Shown here: positions 42,255 to 44,438 of the stretch, one piece after another | Layout: each line of letters starts with the position of its first letter | Position numbering within the stretch: the first letter of the stretch is position 1 | Source of the DNA: Novosphingobium naphthalenivorans NBRC 102051 | Lineage (GTDB): Bacteria > Pseudomonadota > Alphaproteobacteria > Sphingomonadales > Sphingomonadaceae | Length of the DNA stretch: 44,438 nucleotides | Assembly (NCBI RefSeq): GCF_001590985.1 | Contig: NZ_BCTX01000042.1 | Span: 1 to 44,438, forward strand | Direction: 5' to 3' | Notes under the pieces: model-generated | What the model was told of the DNA's origin: nothing | The model's database searches: none | The model's input: only the letters and a program-made list of their open reading frames with translations | Position numbers and translations under genes: made by a program

Positions 42255-42490
42255 GATGCCTTGCGCTGCGTCACACGGTCACGAAGGTTCTGGAAATAAC
42301 CGGTATCGACAGGCGCTGTGGCGGGCGAACTGGCTCCGTCGAGAAGCATTTCCCGAAGGCGCTGGGTGTCCTGATCTCTGCGGATCAATTCCCGCACATA
42401 CTCGCTGCTCGTGCCATAGCCGCGCGCGCCCACCTGCTGGTCGACAAACGCCTTGAGCGCTTCGGGAAGCGAGATGTTCATCGTCGTCAT
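42251..42490 (-). CDS. parD: ParD-family antitoxin
   Basis: A 79-residue antitoxin. The N-terminal ribbon-helix-helix is MTTMNISLPEALKAFVDQQVGARGYGTSSEYVRELIRRDQ, which binds its own operator and neutralises the toxin through the C-terminal tail. The start at 42490 is chosen because the family begins MTTMNISLP, while a longer frame would run through the palindromic operator at 42510-42526. It is transcribed before parE and overlaps it by four bases. Confidence 0.92.
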   Translation of the reverse strand: MTTMNISLPEALKAFVDQQVGARGYGTSSEYVRELIRRDQDTQRLREMLLDGASSPATAPVDTGYFQNLRDRVTQRKAS

Positions 42491-42509
42491 GGAGTGGAAA
42501 ATAACATCT

Positions 42510-42526
42510 TTGGCAAAGATTGCCAA
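42510..42526 (-). promoter_or_regulatory. Likely ParD operator palindrome
   Basis: An exact palindrome TTGGCAA-AGA-TTGCCAA lies 20 bases upstream of the parD start. Ribbon-helix-helix antitoxins autoregulate by binding such dyads over their own promoter, so this is the probable operator. The surrounding bases are AT-richer than average. Confidence 0.65.
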
Positions 42527-42582
42527 CGCTTGGGTGCTGCACCGAACACCTGATCAGGCCCCATACCCTCGTTATTATATTC

Positions 42583-42673
42583 TCGTCATTGCGAACCGAA
42601 GATGAAGCAATCCAGGGGTGGTTTGCGCTGCACTGGATTGCAGCGCCCCCTGTGGCTGCTTGCAATGAGGACG
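42583..42673. repeat. CGTCATTGCGA inverted repeat, degenerate copy 5
   Basis: Left part TCGTCATTGCGAACCGAAG and GAAGCAATCCAGG match the other copies; the right part is decayed (CTGGATTGCAGCG and TTGCAATGAGGACG). It lies upstream of parD, between the toxin-antitoxin pair and the flotillin gene. Confidence 0.75.
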
Positions 42674-43133
42674 TGCGTGGGGAGGCAAGTCACCGCAATC
42701 GCAGGTTAAAATCTTGCAATCCTAAATGCAATCGACTCGCAATAATCCGGTTTCGCTATGAGGGGCCTCCGCCTTTCGCTATATCGCCTCAAGACAAGAT
42801 GAAATCGAGAGCGGGGCGAAGTGCCGTCCGCAGCATCTTGGTTCGGAGAAGTGGAAGATGAGCGCCAGTATCGAACATGGTTCGTGCAGGCCGCGATCCT
42901 ATTTTATATTGCCATGACCGTTGCGGTCTTGAGGTGATGTAAATTTCATCCGTAAGGATTGAGTGTTTCCCGTGATGATGCCGGTGTTCGATTGAATCTG
43001 GCCTGTTTCCACGCGCCTTCCTGAAATGCAGATCGAAGTCATTTGAGCTCAACTGCGTGCGCGCATTTGAGTTGGGATGAAATCGAGAGCGGGGCACAGT
43101 GCGCCGCGGCATTCCCTTGAAGGAGAAGTGAAA
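42674..43133 (+). promoter_or_regulatory. Long leader upstream of yqiK with duplicated start region
   Basis: The 460 bases before yqiK contain no full-length gene and are less GC-rich than the flanks. GATGAAATCGAGAGCGGGGC occurs exactly at 42798-42817 and 43076-43095. After each copy similar sequence continues through GGAGAAGTG to an ATG (42858 and 43134), so about 65-70 bases including the ribosome-binding site are duplicated. The first ATG opens only a 19-codon frame (42858-42917). It may be a decayed gene start or a leader peptide. Confidence 0.6.
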
Positions 43134-44438
43134 ATGAACGGCCTTTCCAGTGGCCTGTTGGGCATCGGCATGATCGCCGGTGGCATCGTGATCCTGCTGA
43201 TCGTGTTCGGCGTGATGCTGGCGCGGCTCTATCGGCGCGCGAGCAAGGAAATCGCGTTCGTGCGCACGGGCATCGGCGGGGAAAAGGTCGTGATGAACGG
43301 TGGCGCGCTGGTGCTGCCGATCTTCCACGAGACGATGCCCGTCAACATGAACACGGTGCGCCTTGCGGTGGAACGCAAGAACAGCGACGCGCTCATCACG
43401 CTCGACCGGTTGCGGATCGACGTGAAGGCGGAGTTCTACGTTCGCGTCCGTCCCGATGCGGGGGCCATTGCCATGGCCGCGCAGACGCTCGGCGCGCGCA
43501 CCATGCACCCCGAGGCGCTGAAGGACCTTGTCGAAGGCAAATTCGTGGACGCGCTGCGCTCGGTCGCGGCGGGCATGTCGATGAATCAGCTTCACGAGCA
43601 GCGCGCGGACTTCGTGCAGAAAGTGCAGCAGGTATCCTCTTCGGACCTGGCGATGAATGGCCTGGAACTGGAATCGGTCTCGCTGACCGGCCTTGACCAG
43701 ACCTCGATCGAGCACTTCAATGCGAACAATGCCTTCGACGCCGAAGGCCTTACCAAGCTGACCGAGCAGATCGAGCTGCGCAAGAAAACGCGCAACGACA
43801 TCGAGCAGGACACGCGCGTGCAGATGGAGACGAAGAACCTCGAAGCCGACCGGCAGTCGCTGCAGATCCAGCGCGACAATGAATTCGCGCGCCTTGAACA
43901 GGAACGCGAAGTCGAAATGCGCCGGGCCGAGCAGGCGGCGGAAGTCGCCCGCGAGCAGGCGCTGCGCGGCCGCGAGGCGGAAGAAGCCCGCATTCAGGCC
44001 AAGCAGCAGGTGGATGCTAAGCAGATCGAGGCGGACAAGACGATCCAGGAAGCCCGCATTGCGCAGGCGCAGGCGGTCGAGCTGGCCCGTCAGGAACAGC
44101 AGATCGCGATCCAGAACAAGAGCCGCGAGGAAAGCCAGGCCAAGTCCCAGGCTGACGAAGCCCGCGCCAAGGCGGTTGCCGCCGAGGAGCAGGTCACGAC
44201 CAGCCGCGAGACCGAAGTCGCCGAGCGTGCCAAGAGGATCGAGCTGATCGAGGCGGCCAAGGAGGCCGAACGTCAGGCGATCTCGGTCAAGGTGGAAGCC
44301 GAGGCCGAAAAGGAAGCCGCTGCCAACCGCGCCGAAGCTGCAAGGCTGGCGGCGGAAGGCGAGGCCGAGGCCGAGAAGCTGCGTGCGGAAGCCGCGCGCG
44401 TCCGCTTCGAGGTCGAGGCTGCCGGCCAGCGGGCCATC
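43134..44438 (+). CDS. yqiK: Flotillin-like protein YqiK, 3'-truncated by window edge
   Basis: Flotillin/SPFH-domain membrane scaffold. The first 435 codons are visible and the frame is open at the right edge. One N-terminal membrane helix (IGMIAGGIVILLIVFGVMLARL) is followed by the SPFH domain (SKEIAFVRTGIGGEKVVMNGGALVLPIFHETMPVNMNTVRLAVERKN, about 40-190), then a very long Glu/Ala/Arg-rich coiled coil (from about 215) typical of flotillins. GGAGAAGTG precedes the ATG. Its usual partner, a YqiJ-like gene, lies at 40954, separated here by parDE and a repeat. Confidence 0.93.
   Translation, partial: MNGLSSGLLGIGMIAGGIVILLIVFGVMLARLYRRASKEIAFVRTGIGGEKVVMNGGALVLPIFHETMPVNMNTVRLAVERKNSDALITLDRLRIDVKAEFYVRVRPDAGAIAMAAQTLGARTMHPEALKDLVEGKFVDALRSVAAGMSMNQLHEQRADFVQKVQQVSSSDLAMNGLELESVSLTGLDQTSIEHFNANNAFDAEGLTKLTEQIELRKKTRNDIEQDTRVQMETKNLEADRQSLQIQRDNEFARLEQEREVEMRRAEQAAEVAREQALRGREAEEARIQAKQQVDAKQIEADKTIQEARIAQAQAVELARQEQQIAIQNKSREESQAKSQADEARAKAVAAEEQVTTSRETEVAERAKRIELIEAAKEAERQAISVKVEAEAEKEAAANRAEAARLAAEGEAEAEKLRAEAARVRFEVEAAGQRAI

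Noticed and set aside
12566..42673. Repeated palindromes considered as a CRISPR array
   Set aside because: Copies are kilobases apart, palindromic as whole units, with no regular spacer arrangement and no cas genes.
42789..43715. 308-codon minus-strand frame across the yqiK leader
   Set aside because: His/Arg-rich antisense of the SPFH coding region, with no family features.

Overview
The window is high-GC DNA from an alphaproteobacterium, most likely a sphingomonad such as Novosphingobium. The clues are a TonB receptor among catabolic genes, a dense set of short palindromic intergenic repeats (CGTCATTGCGAG...CTCGCAATGACG, CTTCGACA...TGTCGAAGG, CGTCATCCCCGCG) and the styles of the cytochrome and acetyl-CoA carboxylase genes. 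No rRNA, tRNA, CRISPR array or intact insertion sequence is visible, so the taxonomic call is inference.

The left half, 2-14888 on the plus strand, is one near-continuous purine-degradation cluster. Read from its 3' end to its 5' end, gene order nearly follows the pathway: nucleoside hydrolase, adenine deaminase, guanine deaminase, xanthine dehydrogenase with its maturation factor (xdhABC), hydroxyisourate hydrolase (uraH), a two-Rossmann flavoprotein, OHCU decarboxylase (uraD), an HpxZ/AtzH-like protein, allantoinase (puuE), a PucG-type aminotransferase and allantoate amidohydrolase (allC, cut by the left edge). Many genes overlap by 1-11 bases. No recognised urate oxidase (Uox/PucL, HpxO, PuuD) lies in the window. 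The flavoprotein at 4610-6043, lodged between uraD and uraH, is therefore the best local candidate for urate oxidation.

At 15006-26066 is a purine acquisition and salvage block: a LOG-family phosphoribohydrolase and a phosphoribosyltransferase on the minus strand; a LysR regulator divergent from an exported adenosine deaminase; a TonB-dependent receptor; an exported NUP-family protein; an 8-oxoguanine deaminase, whose product is urate; and an NCS2 permease. Together these suggest outer-membrane uptake, periplasmic trimming, inner-membrane transport and cytoplasmic breakdown to oxalurate/glycine-level products.

At 26206-32715 on the minus strand are an exported two-CxxCH protein (DUF1587/1592/1588 type), a Tat-exported DUF1552 protein and an ankyrin protein, followed by a cytochrome c'/cytochrome b561 pair. 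At 33066-36847 all four acetyl-CoA carboxylase subunits lie together (transcribed accD-accB-accC-accA). After fdhD and an exported cupin protein comes a membrane-stress-like group: TelA family, an unknown two-helix protein, a YqiJ-like OB-fold protein, a small membrane protein, a parDE toxin-antitoxin pair with a visible palindromic operator, and a flotillin/YqiK gene cut by the right edge. The yqiK leader is imperfectly duplicated upstream.

Several families of palindromic repeats punctuate the window. One copy sits in frame inside xdhA, one in frame at the 3' end of the DUF1592 gene, and two appear to supply Shine-Dalgarno sequences to the next gene.
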